This document shows, piece after piece, positions 34,216-42,428 of a stretch of DNA of 64,000 bases. Under the pieces are notes generated by a model. That model worked only from the letters and a program-made list of their open reading frames with translations, was not told the origin of the DNA and did no database searches. This DNA is from Lachnospiraceae bacterium. Lineage in GTDB: Bacteria > Bacillota > Clostridia > Lachnospirales > Lachnospiraceae. The position numbers and the translations under genes are program-made. Numbering within the stretch: position 1 is the first letter of the stretch; every line of letters begins with the position of its first letter. Where the stretch lies: NCBI GenBank assembly GCA_017526745.1, contig JAFXQX010000012.1:1-64000 (forward strand). Direction: 5' to 3'.

Positions 34216-35132
34216 AAGGGATCATTTGTGAACTTAAGAAAATAACGGATACGCAAAACATCCTGGTCGATGAGAGTATGAAAGACCATACATCCTTCAG
34301 GACGGGAGGATGTGCAGATGTATTTGTAACACCTGGAAATACCAAGGAGGCGGCAGATATTGTCCGCCTTCTTTTGGCGCATGATATCCCGTATACAGTC
34401 ATCGGGAACGGCAGCAACCTCCTCGTTTCGGACAGGGGATACCGGGGAGTCATCGTCTGCATGGGAAAAGGATGCGATGATATAAAGGTATCAAACACTA
34501 AGATAACTGCCGGCGCGGGAGCGCTTCTTTCAAGAACCGCAGCTGCCGCATACGAGAATTCGCTGACGGGTTTTGAGTTCGCATCCGGGATACCCGGTTC
34601 CGTCGGAGGTGCGGTTGTGATGAATGCCGGCGCATACGGCAGCGAGATAAAAGACTCGGCATCTCTTGTTAAACTGTTTGATACCCGATCGGGTAAGATC
34701 GTAAATCTTTCGGGCGATAAGATGTCTTTCGGATACAGGACCAGCATAGTAAAGACTCATCCGCTCGTCGTGCTTGAAGCAGAGTTTGATCTTGAACCGG
34801 GCGATAAGGTACAGATCAAAGAGAAGATGGACGAGCTTGCCCAAAAGAGAAGATCAAAGCAGCCGCTTGAGTATCCGAGTGCGGGCAGCACGTTTAAGCG
34901 CCCTGAGGGGTACTTTGCCGGAAAGCTCATAGAGGATGCCGGACTAAAGGGGTACTCGATCGGAGGCGCAATGGTCTCGGATAAGCACTGCGGGTTTGTG
35001 ATAAACCGTGGAGGAGCCACATCTTCGGAGATACTTGAGCTGATAAGATATATCAGACAGAAGGTATATGATATTAACGGTGTTTATCTTGAACCGGAAG
35101 TGGTTCTTCTCGGAGAGGATATGAAACTATGA
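34212..35132 (+). CDS. murB: UDP-N-acetylenolpyruvoylglucosamine reductase
   Basis: The 306-residue FAD enzyme completes UDP-MurNAc synthesis after MurA. The FAD-binding segment GNGSNLLVSD and the GIPGSVGGAVVMNAGAYG block are characteristic, and the PSAGSTFKRP motif contains the catalytic Ser. The length and sequence are of the type I kind. Translation starts at a TTG overlapping the stop of the ROK gene. It overlaps rapZ by four bases. murA lies in the same window at 51632. Confidence 0.96.
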   Translation: MKGIICELKKITDTQNILVDESMKDHTSFRTGGCADVFVTPGNTKEAADIVRLLLAHDIPYTVIGNGSNLLVSDRGYRGVIVCMGKGCDDIKVSNTKITAGAGALLSRTAAAAYENSLTGFEFASGIPGSVGGAVVMNAGAYGSEIKDSASLVKLFDTRSGKIVNLSGDKMSFGYRTSIVKTHPLVVLEAEFDLEPGDKVQIKEKMDELAQKRRSKQPLEYPSAGSTFKRPEGYFAGKLIEDAGLKGYSIGGAMVSDKHCGFVINRGGATSSEILELIRYIRQKVYDINGVYLEPEVVLLGEDMKL

Positions 35133-36001
35133 GATTTGTTGTTGTAACCGGCCTGTCAGGAGCAGGAAAGAGCACGACCCTCAATTATCTTGAAGATGCC
35201 GGCTATTACTGTGTTGATAATCTGCCTGTTCAGCTGATCGAGGAGTTTGCAAAACTTCTGAATGAAAACGGCGAGATAGAAAGAGCCGCTCTCGGCATCG
35301 ATGTCAGGACGGGATCGGGATTTGACGAGCTGGAGTCATCCCTTGGGACGATACGCGAAATGGGGATCGATTACGAGATACTCTTCCTCGAGTCGGATGA
35401 CAGCGTGCTTGTAAAACGGTATAAGGAAACAAGAAGGATCCATCCGCTTGCTTTCGGGGAACGCCTTGAGGTCGGTATTGAAAGAGAAAGAAAGAAACTT
35501 TCCAATATCAAGAAGCATGCCGCACATATCATCGACACTTCCCGTATGCTGACCAGGGATCTGAAAGCCGAGATCGACAAGATATTTGTCAACGACAGGA
35601 ATTTCAAGAACCTGTATGTTACCATTCTATCCTTCGGGTTCAAATACGGGATACCGACTGATGCCGATCTTGTTTTTGATGTGAGGTTTCTTCCCAATCC
35701 GTATTATCATGATGAACTCCGTCCTCTTACCGGAGCGGACAAACCCGTTTCCGATTTCGTGATGAGCTTTCCCGAGGCAGGCACGTTTCTTGACAAGGTT
35801 GAGGATATGCTGAATTTTCTGATCCCGAATTATATTTCGGAAGGAAAGAACCAGCTCGTTGTCGCCATAGGATGTACGGGAGGAAAGCACAGGAGCATTA
35901 CTCTCGCCTCGGCGCTTTATGAGAGAATGAACGCATACGATGATTACGGTTTCAAACTGGAACACAGGGATTTCGGCAAGGACGCCGCACGGGGAAAATA
36001 G
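35129..36001 (+). CDS. rapZ: RapZ/YvcJ nucleotide-binding protein
   Basis: The 290-residue P-loop protein has Walker A GLSGAGKS at 8-15, the DNLP motif near 31-34 and the C-terminal block IGCTGGKHRS typical of RapZ. In Gram-negatives RapZ guides small-RNA decay for amino-sugar control; in Firmicutes YvcJ binds GTP with a less certain role. Here it is between murB and whiA, the latter being the standard Firmicutes neighbour. It overlaps murB by four bases. Confidence 0.95.
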   Translation: MRFVVVTGLSGAGKSTTLNYLEDAGYYCVDNLPVQLIEEFAKLLNENGEIERAALGIDVRTGSGFDELESSLGTIREMGIDYEILFLESDDSVLVKRYKETRRIHPLAFGERLEVGIERERKKLSNIKKHAAHIIDTSRMLTRDLKAEIDKIFVNDRNFKNLYVTILSFGFKYGIPTDADLVFDVRFLPNPYYHDELRPLTGADKPVSDFVMSFPEAGTFLDKVEDMLNFLIPNYISEGKNQLVVAIGCTGGKHRSITLASALYERMNAYDDYGFKLEHRDFGKDAARGK

Positions 36002-36003
36002 AA

Positions 36004-36909
36004 ATGTCCTATTCCGGAAACATTAAAGATGAACTTGTGCGGATCAATGCCCAGCCGAGACACTGCATGCTGGCGGAACTTGCTGCGATTTATGATTTTT
36101 GCGGTAAAGGATCGGAAGATGAAGGCGGTAAAATGGTCATTTCTTCCGAAAATGAACTGACGGTCAGAAAGTGCTTTACTTTACTTAAGAAAACATTTAA
36201 TATGTATAAGGACTGCTCGGCGGATGCCCCCTGTTTTACTAAAAAGGGAGCCGATCTTTTGCTTGTGATCGACGATCCGGACGAGGCAGACAAAGTAAGA
36301 ACTGCGATAAAAGTGACCTGCGACAGCATGAGATCGTGCTGCCGTCGTGCGTATATAAGGGGCGCTTTTCTTGCCGCCGGATCAGTGAGCGATCCGGAAA
36401 AGTCATATCATTTGGAAATAGTGTGCCAGCAGATGAGACAGGCACATTTTTTAGCGGAATTATTGAAGAGCTTTGATGTAGAAGCCAAGATAACGGACCG
36501 CAAAAAGCATTTTGTTCTTTACGTGAAGGACGGGACCAACATAGCCATGACGCTTAACATCATGGGTGCGCATGTGGCTCTTATGGATTTTGAGAACACC
36601 AGGATCCTGAAGGATATGCGCAATATGGTCAACCGTAAGGTCAACTGCGAAACAGCCAACATCGGAAAGACGGTAACGGCTGCACAGCGACAGATCGATG
36701 ACATAGGTAAGCTCAGGGACAGCAGCCTGTACGGTGCTCTGTCACCTGAACTTAAGGAGATGGCTGATCTTCGTGTATCGTATCCCGAACTGACACTGAC
36801 GGAACTGGGGAAGCTCTGTTCCCCCGCCATCGGCAAATCAGGAGTCAATCACAGGCTCCGCAAGCTTTCTCAGATGGCAGTCGGTTTATCCAAAGGAGGA
36901 GAATTATGA
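36004..36909 (+). CDS. whiA: DNA-binding protein WhiA
   Basis: The 301-residue protein starts with the WhiA N-terminal domain (MSYSGNIKDEL), then a LAGLIDADG-like domain (residues about 20-200, including RAYIRGAFLAAGSVSDPEKSYHLEI), and ends with a helix-turn-helix (YPELTLTELGKLCSPAIGKSGVNHRLRKL). In Firmicutes it affects cell division and chromosome segregation. It lies two bases after rapZ and overlaps the crh-like gene by four bases. The gene yvcK, usually between rapZ and whiA, is absent. Confidence 0.96.
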   Translation: MSYSGNIKDELVRINAQPRHCMLAELAAIYDFCGKGSEDEGGKMVISSENELTVRKCFTLLKKTFNMYKDCSADAPCFTKKGADLLLVIDDPDEADKVRTAIKVTCDSMRSCCRRAYIRGAFLAAGSVSDPEKSYHLEIVCQQMRQAHFLAELLKSFDVEAKITDRKKHFVLYVKDGTNIAMTLNIMGAHVALMDFENTRILKDMRNMVNRKVNCETANIGKTVTAAQRQIDDIGKLRDSSLYGALSPELKEMADLRVSYPELTLTELGKLCSPAIGKSGVNHRLRKLSQMAVGLSKGGEL

Positions 36910-37160
36910 CAAAAAAGGAAACGGTTATCCGTCTCGAGAACGGATTGGAGGCAAGGCCAATCGCACTGCTCGTGCAGGTCGCAAGCCAGTATGACAGTTC
37001 GATATACATCGAGTATGGAGACAAGAGGGTAAACGCAAAGAGTATAATGGGAATGATGACGCTCGTTCTTGTAGCCGGAGATACGGTGACGGTAACGGCG
37101 GACGGTTCCGATGAGGAAACTGCGGTAGATGCGATAGTTACGTATTTAGCAGGAGAATAA
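36906..37160 (+). CDS. crh: Crh-type HPr paralogue with Glu at position 15
   Basis: The 84-residue protein has the HPr fold. The active-site segment is NGLEARP: the phospho-acceptor His15 of HPr is Glu15, encoded by GAG at 36948-36950. Ser46, the HprK target, is kept in KSIMGMM. It therefore cannot pass phosphate from enzyme I to sugar permeases, but it can be a regulatory partner of CcpA like B. subtilis Crh, which has Gln15. The gene closes the hprK operon, overlapping whiA by four bases, and is followed by a hairpin. Confidence 0.9.
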   Translation: MTKKETVIRLENGLEARPIALLVQVASQYDSSIYIEYGDKRVNAKSIMGMMTLVLVAGDTVTVTADGSDEETAVDAIVTYLAGE

Positions 37161-37178
37161 ACCCCATAAAAAGGGAGG

Positions 37179-37204
37179 ATGCCAAGTAGCAAGCTACTTG
37201 GCAT
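37179..37204 (+). terminator. Terminator hairpin after crh
   Basis: ATGCCAAGTAGC pairs with GCTACTTGGCAT around two bases. Only a short T-rich stretch follows, so termination may be partial. Confidence 0.75.
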
Positions 37205-37585
37205 TTATTATGAAAAAGTATTTGCAATGTAATTTCTCTTCCTTGCTTCACAGTATAGTTCACATAAATGTATAAAAAATGTTCCACAAATGAAAAGATT
37301 TTAAAATAAATATGAACAAATTATGAACAAGCGATTCGTTAAGTTGCATCAAAACCATCATCGGAAATAGTACAAAAGTACATATAAACAGACCGAAAGC
37401 GGAAACAAATTGTCACATAAAGTGATAAATGCATATATGATCATTCAAAAACACCGGGGGTTGTCATTTTGCACAAAGCCGGATCGCGGGATCATGGAAA
37501 AATGGTTTACATATCACTTTTTGACCGGACGGTGCAGGATATGATAAAATACCATGGTATTGTTTATTCTTGATTGGGGACTGTT
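37205..37585. other. AT-rich intergenic region with repeated TATGAAC motifs
   Basis: This stretch of 381 bases holds no convincing gene, tRNA or riboswitch. It contains two TATGAACAA copies 12 bp apart near 37311-37332, and GCACAAAGCC near 37473-37482. Both motifs recur in the intergenic region at 48674-48932. A promoter sits at its right end. Confidence 0.6.
37521..37550 (+). promoter_or_regulatory. Promoter of the GGDEF-like/heptose operon
   Basis: TTGACC at 37521-37526 and TAAAAT at 37545-37550 are 18 bases apart. TATGAT at 37540-37545 is an alternative -10. Confidence 0.5.
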
Positions 37586-38467
37586 ATGGACGAGGATAAA
37601 AGAAGATCTGGAGGAAAGAAAGACGGCGGGATTGTTTCGTATTTGGGAATAGTCCTTGTAATGTTGTCGTTCATATTAGCCGTCGTGATCACCAGTTCTG
37701 CCGGCAGTGAACATTTTGCCGAGAACCTGATAATGACGATAGCCATGGCGATAGCTGTAGTCATAACCGTTTCCGGCTATCTCATGCTTGCGGTCATCGC
37801 GGCAGCTGTAGCGACGGTCGATTTTGCCGGACTGAAGATTTATTCCCTTGTTGTACTCGGGAGCGAGATCCCTCCCGTTTCGTTTTTGTGGATACTCCTT
37901 CCTGCAATGTGTGTTGTGGGGATCGCTCTGTATGTTAAGAGATACTCTCCGCTCACGCTTGAAAACGCACTTCTCAAAAAGCAGATCGCCGAACTTGTCA
38001 TGATCGATCCGGTGACGGGACTGTATAATCTGCGAAGCCTGTTCATGGACATTCAGACACAGATCTCTTATGCGGAAAGAAACAACAGTCCGATCTCCCT
38101 TATGATAATAAGACTCAGATATCCTGCCGAGATGAGAAAAGTCCTTAAGCAGTCACAGTATGAGAAGGTGATCAAACAGCTTGCTCTTCTTATCGTCGAT
38201 ACGGTTCGTCTCGAGGACAGGGTATACTCCATAGATGACAACGGAGGATTCGGCATAATCCTTACCTGCGATAAGGAAGGTACCAAAATAGTTGAAAAGA
38301 GATTCCGCGGAAAGCTTGAAGACCCCAAGTGGTTTGAGGGCATCTCGGATAAACAGATACGTACGGAGGTCAAGATAGGTTACCTGCAGTACGAAAAGAA
38401 CAAATATAACCGCAACGCCAATGATTTCAAAGAGGACGTGGAAGAAGAAGTAAACTACGATATGTAG
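37586..38467 (+). CDS. Membrane protein with degenerate GGDEF domain
   Basis: The 293-residue protein has about four membrane helices (18-36, 48-72, 78-92, 100-118), then a short coiled linker and a GGDEF-fold domain starting at the usual DPVTGLYN motif (141-148). The active-site position reads DNGGF (about 218-222) instead of GGDEF, and the preceding loop also differs. It should not make cyclic-di-GMP. It may bind a nucleotide or another protein as a regulator. The ATG at 37586 is preceded by GGGGA; an open frame extends 12 bases further. It is followed after 14 bases by the sugar epimerase, so it may control heptose-glycan synthesis. Confidence 0.78.
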   Translation: MDEDKRRSGGKKDGGIVSYLGIVLVMLSFILAVVITSSAGSEHFAENLIMTIAMAIAVVITVSGYLMLAVIAAAVATVDFAGLKIYSLVVLGSEIPPVSFLWILLPAMCVVGIALYVKRYSPLTLENALLKKQIAELVMIDPVTGLYNLRSLFMDIQTQISYAERNNSPISLMIIRLRYPAEMRKVLKQSQYEKVIKQLALLIVDTVRLEDRVYSIDDNGGFGIILTCDKEGTKIVEKRFRGKLEDPKWFEGISDKQIRTEVKIGYLQYEKNKYNRNANDFKEDVEEEVNYDM

Positions 38468-38481
38468 ACAGGGGGATAGAT

Positions 38482-39441
38482 ATGAAGTATTTCATCACCG
38501 GCGGAGCCGGATTCATCGGATCGAACATGGCAGACAGGCTTCTTTCGGAGAGCAAAAACGAGGTTGTCGTTTATGACAATTTCTCAACCGGAAGAAGAGA
38601 GTTCCTTGAGGATGCGCAAAGATCAGACCGCTTTACTCTGGTGGAGGGTGACACACTCGACCTTGAAAAGCTTACAAAAGCGATGGCGGGTTGTGATTTT
38701 GTGTTCCACTTTGCTGCAAATGCCGATGTCAGAATGGGGTGCGAGCACCCCAAAAAAGATCTTGAGCAGAATACGATCGCTACATTTAACGTTCTTGAGG
38801 CAATGAGAGCCAACGGGATAAAAAGGATCGGTTTTTCATCGACGGGCTCCGTTTATGGTGAAGCCGAAGTGATCCCGACTCCCGAAAATGCTCCGTTCCC
38901 TGTACAGACGTCGCTTTACGGGGCATCAAAGCTCGCATGCGAGGGACTTCTTGCCGCTTATGCGGAAGGTTTCGGTTTCACCGCTTACATTTTCCGGTTT
39001 GTTTCGATACTTGGCGAGAGATATACTCACGGTCATGTGTTTGATTTCTGCAAAAAGCTTTCCGATGATCCGACAAAGCTTCATATACTCGGGGACGGAC
39101 ATCAGAAAAAATCATACCTGTACGTAAAAGACTGTATGGAAGCGATCCTTACCGTCATAAGAAATACAAACGAAAAGGTCAACATATACAATCTGGGTAC
39201 GGATGAATATGTTGAGGTCAATGATTCGGTAAGGTTTATCTGCGGTAAGCTCGGTGTTTCGCCCAAGCTCTCATATGAAGGCGGCGAAAGAGGCTGGATA
39301 GGTGACAACCCGTTCATCTATCTTGATACCGCAAAAGTAAGGTCGCTTGGGTGGAAGCCGAAGGCCACGATCGAGGAAGGAGTCATCAAGACCGTGGAAT
39401 ACCTGCAGGCAAATCCGTGGGTATTTGCGGCAAGAGACTGA
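38482..39441 (+). CDS. NAD-dependent sugar epimerase/dehydratase
   Basis: The 319-residue short-chain dehydrogenase of the extended type has the dinucleotide motif GGAGFIGS at residues 7-14, the STGSVYG segment with catalytic Ser, and the YGASK active-site pair (Tyr and Lys). It resembles UDP-glucose 4-epimerase-like enzymes. In this operon it may modify the nucleotide heptose or supply another sugar for the same glycan; sequence alone does not show which. A GGGGG site precedes the ATG. Confidence 0.88.
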   Translation: MKYFITGGAGFIGSNMADRLLSESKNEVVVYDNFSTGRREFLEDAQRSDRFTLVEGDTLDLEKLTKAMAGCDFVFHFAANADVRMGCEHPKKDLEQNTIATFNVLEAMRANGIKRIGFSSTGSVYGEAEVIPTPENAPFPVQTSLYGASKLACEGLLAAYAEGFGFTAYIFRFVSILGERYTHGHVFDFCKKLSDDPTKLHILGDGHQKKSYLYVKDCMEAILTVIRNTNEKVNIYNLGTDEYVEVNDSVRFICGKLGVSPKLSYEGGERGWIGDNPFIYLDTAKVRSLGWKPKATIEEGVIKTVEYLQANPWVFAARD

Positions 39442-39469
39442 ATGGGTTGATTTTTACGGGAGATAAAAC

Positions 39470-40444
39470 ATGATCATTGCACGTAGTCCTTTAAGGATAA
39501 CACTTGGCGGAGGGGGAACGGATCTGCCGTCGTACTACGAGGAGAGGGAAGGATTTCTCATTTCTGCGGCAATAGACAAGTATGTCTACATCACGCTTCA
39601 TGAAACATTTGACAAGGGGTATTTTCTCAAGTATTCCAAATTTGAAAAATGTAATGAGATCGATGAGATACAGCATCCGATAATCAGAGAGGCTTTAAAG
39701 CTTCTTGACTGGAAGAAGCCGTGTCTTGAGCTTTGCTCGATGGCCGATATCCCGGCAGGCACGGGACTCGGATCTTCAAGCTCGTTCACAACCGCACTTC
39801 TTCGTGCGCTCCATACGATGCAGGGTAATATCGTGAGCACACGTACGCTGGCAGAAGAGGCGTGCGAGATCGAGATGAACAGACTGAAGGAGCCGATAGG
39901 AAAACAGGACCAGTACATAGCAAGTTACGGCGGCATCACATGCATGAACTTCCATAAGGACGGTTATGTGTGGGTGGATCCGCTCAGGATATCCGATGAG
40001 ACGCTGTATAACCTTGAAGATAATCTCATACTGTACTTTACGGGTTTTTCGCGTTCCGCCGGAAACATATTAAAAGAGCAGAACGACAAGAGCAAAGATC
40101 ATAATGAGGATATGTTAAAGAACCTTGACTTTGTCAAGGATCTCGGTTATCAGAGCAAGAATGCGCTTGAAAAGGGAGACCTTGATGAGTTTGCCGATAT
40201 CATGAACGTTCACTGGGAGTACAAGAAAAAACGCTCCGGCGGGATGAGCAATCCGCAGATCGATGAGTGGTATTCATTGGCACTTTCCCACGGAGCGCAG
40301 GGAGGCAAAATGATCGGCGCCGGAGGCGGCGGCTTCCTCATGTTCTATGTCAAGGATAAGGCGCGTCTTCGTGATGCGATGAGAGATACCGGCATGAGTG
40401 AAGTCAGATTCCGGTTTGAAAAGGAAGGATCCAGGATCTTATGA
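39470..40444 (+). CDS. hddA: D-glycero-alpha-D-manno-heptose 7-phosphate kinase (HddA-like)
   Basis: The 324-residue GHMP kinase begins with the family start IARSPLRITLGGGGTDLPSY. It has the ATP loop PAGTGLGSSSS (about 91-101) and the C-terminal GAGGGGFLMFY motif. HddA phosphorylates heptose 7-phosphate at C1 to give the bisphosphate used for GDP-heptose. The assignment is strong in context: the next genes encode the heptose bisphosphatase, guanylyltransferase and sedoheptulose-7-phosphate isomerase. It overlaps the next gene by four bases. Confidence 0.88.
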   Translation: MIIARSPLRITLGGGGTDLPSYYEEREGFLISAAIDKYVYITLHETFDKGYFLKYSKFEKCNEIDEIQHPIIREALKLLDWKKPCLELCSMADIPAGTGLGSSSSFTTALLRALHTMQGNIVSTRTLAEEACEIEMNRLKEPIGKQDQYIASYGGITCMNFHKDGYVWVDPLRISDETLYNLEDNLILYFTGFSRSAGNILKEQNDKSKDHNEDMLKNLDFVKDLGYQSKNALEKGDLDEFADIMNVHWEYKKKRSGGMSNPQIDEWYSLALSHGAQGGKMIGAGGGGFLMFYVKDKARLRDAMRDTGMSEVRFRFEKEGSRIL

Positions 40445-41760
40445 GAGGACCTGCTGATGTTCAGGTTGTGGTGCTCATGGGAGGGCTTGGCACCAGACTC
40501 GGAGGAATCACAAAAGAATGTCCGAAATCACTTGTCGATGTGTGCGGCAGGCCTTTCTTTGATTATCAGCTTGAGCTGCTCATCGCATGGGGATTTAAGA
40601 AGTTCCTGTTCCTGATAGGCTACAGGGCCGATATGATCGAGGAGTATTTCGGCGACGGGAGCAGCAGGGGTATTTCGATAACGTACAGCCAGGACGGAGA
40701 AAAACTTCTCGGAACAGGCGGAGCGGTCAGACGTGCGCTCCCTCTTCTCGAGGATGATTTTCTCCTTATTTACGGGGATTCCTTTATGGACATAGATTAT
40801 GCGGAAACCCTGTACAGATATGAGATCGGAAAGCGTGCCGGCAATCGTGCGCTCATGACAGTGCTGTGCAACAACAACCGGTTTGATAAGAGCAATGTCA
40901 TAATGGACGGCACAAGGCTGGTCTTGTATGACAAACATGATCCGAAGCCTGAGATGGATTACATCGATTACGGCGTATGCATGTATGAAAGATCACTGTT
41001 TGCGGAATTTGCCGAAGATGAGGCATTTGACATCTCCGTCATCCAGCACGATCTTTCCGTGAAAGGAAAGCTTACACCGCAGATAGTCACGAAGAGATTT
41101 TACGAGATCGGAAGTCCGTCTTCGCTTGCCGAATTTACCGAATATGTAAAGAAGCGTTTTAATGAAAAGCATCCTGCCGTATTTGTTGACAGGGACGGCG
41201 TTATCAATAAGATCGTATGGAACGATGATATCGACCAGCTTGACAGCCCGATGAAGGTTGATGATTTTGAGTTCATTCCCGGAGCGGGAGAAGCGCTTAT
41301 GCAGCTGTCTGAAAACGGTTACTATGTTTTTGTCGTGACCAATCAGCCGGGCGCGGCAAAGGGAAAGACAACGCTTGCGACGCTTTATGACATCAATACA
41401 TATATGCTTGAGACTCTTTCGAAGGAAGGTGCTGCGGTAGACGATCTGTTCATGTGTCCGCATTATCCTACACTCCTTCCTGCAACGAAAGAGAAGTTCC
41501 TTATCAGAAAATGCAACTGCAGAAAGCCCGAACCCGGACTCATCTACAGGGCGATGAGGAAATACAATATCGATATGTCGTCTTCGTTCATGATCGGGGA
41601 TTCATGTACGGACGTATCCGCAGGTGCGGCTGTCGGACTGTCCACGATATTCATCGGAGACTTAAAGTGTGATCTTTGTAAAAAACTGGGAGAGTTGTCT
41701 CCCGATTATATAGCAAAGGACCTGAAACAGGCAGCGGATATTATCACCCGGAACGGATGA
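40441..41760 (+). CDS. Fused heptose-1-P nucleotidyltransferase (HddC-like) and heptose bisphosphatase (GmhB-like)
   Basis: The 439-residue protein joins two enzymes. Residues 8-238 are a nucleotidyltransferase with MGGLGTRLGGIT and the metal motif YGDSF, resembling HddC. Residues 247-439 are a HAD phosphatase with DRDG (Asp250, Asp252) and a zinc motif CPHYP…CNCRKPEPG as in GmhB. The phosphatase removes the C7 phosphate, then the transferase adds GMP, so the fusion links two consecutive steps. The domain order is the reverse of the reaction order. No frameshift is seen; the linker is short. The nucleotide could be CMP or ADP rather than GMP. Confidence 0.88.
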   Translation: MRGPADVQVVVLMGGLGTRLGGITKECPKSLVDVCGRPFFDYQLELLIAWGFKKFLFLIGYRADMIEEYFGDGSSRGISITYSQDGEKLLGTGGAVRRALPLLEDDFLLIYGDSFMDIDYAETLYRYEIGKRAGNRALMTVLCNNNRFDKSNVIMDGTRLVLYDKHDPKPEMDYIDYGVCMYERSLFAEFAEDEAFDISVIQHDLSVKGKLTPQIVTKRFYEIGSPSSLAEFTEYVKKRFNEKHPAVFVDRDGVINKIVWNDDIDQLDSPMKVDDFEFIPGAGEALMQLSENGYYVFVVTNQPGAAKGKTTLATLYDINTYMLETLSKEGAAVDDLFMCPHYPTLLPATKEKFLIRKCNCRKPEPGLIYRAMRKYNIDMSSSFMIGDSCTDVSAGAAVGLSTIFIGDLKCDLCKKLGELSPDYIAKDLKQAADIITRNG

Positions 41761-41830
41761 TCACCCGAAAGGGATCATATAAAGTCATATTGTTGGGAAA
41801 TAAGTAATATGGGAAAAGGAGGAAACAATT

Positions 41831-42388
41831 ATGACTAATGCTTACATCATGCAGTATCTTAAGGAGACGGTCACCATAGCCGAGACCGTTTCGCAGGAGG
41901 AGATCGCAAAAGGGATCGATATCCTGAAGAAAACAAAGGAGAATGAAGGAAGACTGTTCATTCTCGGAGTCGGCGGAAGTGCGGCAAACGCCTCACATGC
42001 GGTCAATGATTTCAGGAAGATCGGAGGAATCGAGACATATGCTCCTACCGACAATGTTTCGGAACTGACTGCAAGGACAAATGACGAAGGCTGGGAAACG
42101 ACATTTACGGAGTGGCTTAAGACAAGCCATTTGAACGGGAAGGATTCCGTAATGGTGTTCTCTGTCGGCGGAGGAAGCGAAACAACATCACAGAATATCG
42201 TTAATGCGTTAAAGCTCGCTAAGCAGCGCGGTGCGAAGATAATCTCCATCGTATCCAGAAACGGAGGATACGCAAAGCAGGCAAGCGATGCATGCGTCCT
42301 CATTCCCGTCGTGGATGAAGCGCGCATCACACCCCACGCCGAAGGATGGCAGGGCGTAATATGGCACCTGATGGTAAATGCAATATAG
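41831..42388 (+). CDS. gmhA: SIS-domain phosphoheptose isomerase (GmhA-like)
   Basis: The 185-residue SIS-domain protein has the sugar-phosphate loop LGVGGSAANASH near residues 45-56 and the second loop FSVGGGSETT. GmhA converts sedoheptulose 7-phosphate to heptose 7-phosphate, the first step of the pathway. A GGAGG site precedes the ATG at 41831. A short hairpin (about 41758-41777) separates it from the fused enzyme gene, but the spacing still suggests one operon. Confidence 0.87.
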   Translation: MTNAYIMQYLKETVTIAETVSQEEIAKGIDILKKTKENEGRLFILGVGGSAANASHAVNDFRKIGGIETYAPTDNVSELTARTNDEGWETTFTEWLKTSHLNGKDSVMVFSVGGGSETTSQNIVNALKLAKQRGAKIISIVSRNGGYAKQASDACVLIPVVDEARITPHAEGWQGVIWHLMVNAI

Positions 42389-42428
42389 ATAGGGCCCGCG
42401 TTTTGTTGAGATAAGAAAGGGGACAAAT

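Noticed and set aside
37460-37520. Possible cyclic-di-GMP riboswitch (CACAAAGCC next to a GG-rich stem) before a GGDEF-like gene
   Set aside because: The conserved GGCAAAC part, the GACGC stretch and the tetraloop-receptor arrangement are missing, and the hairpins are weak.
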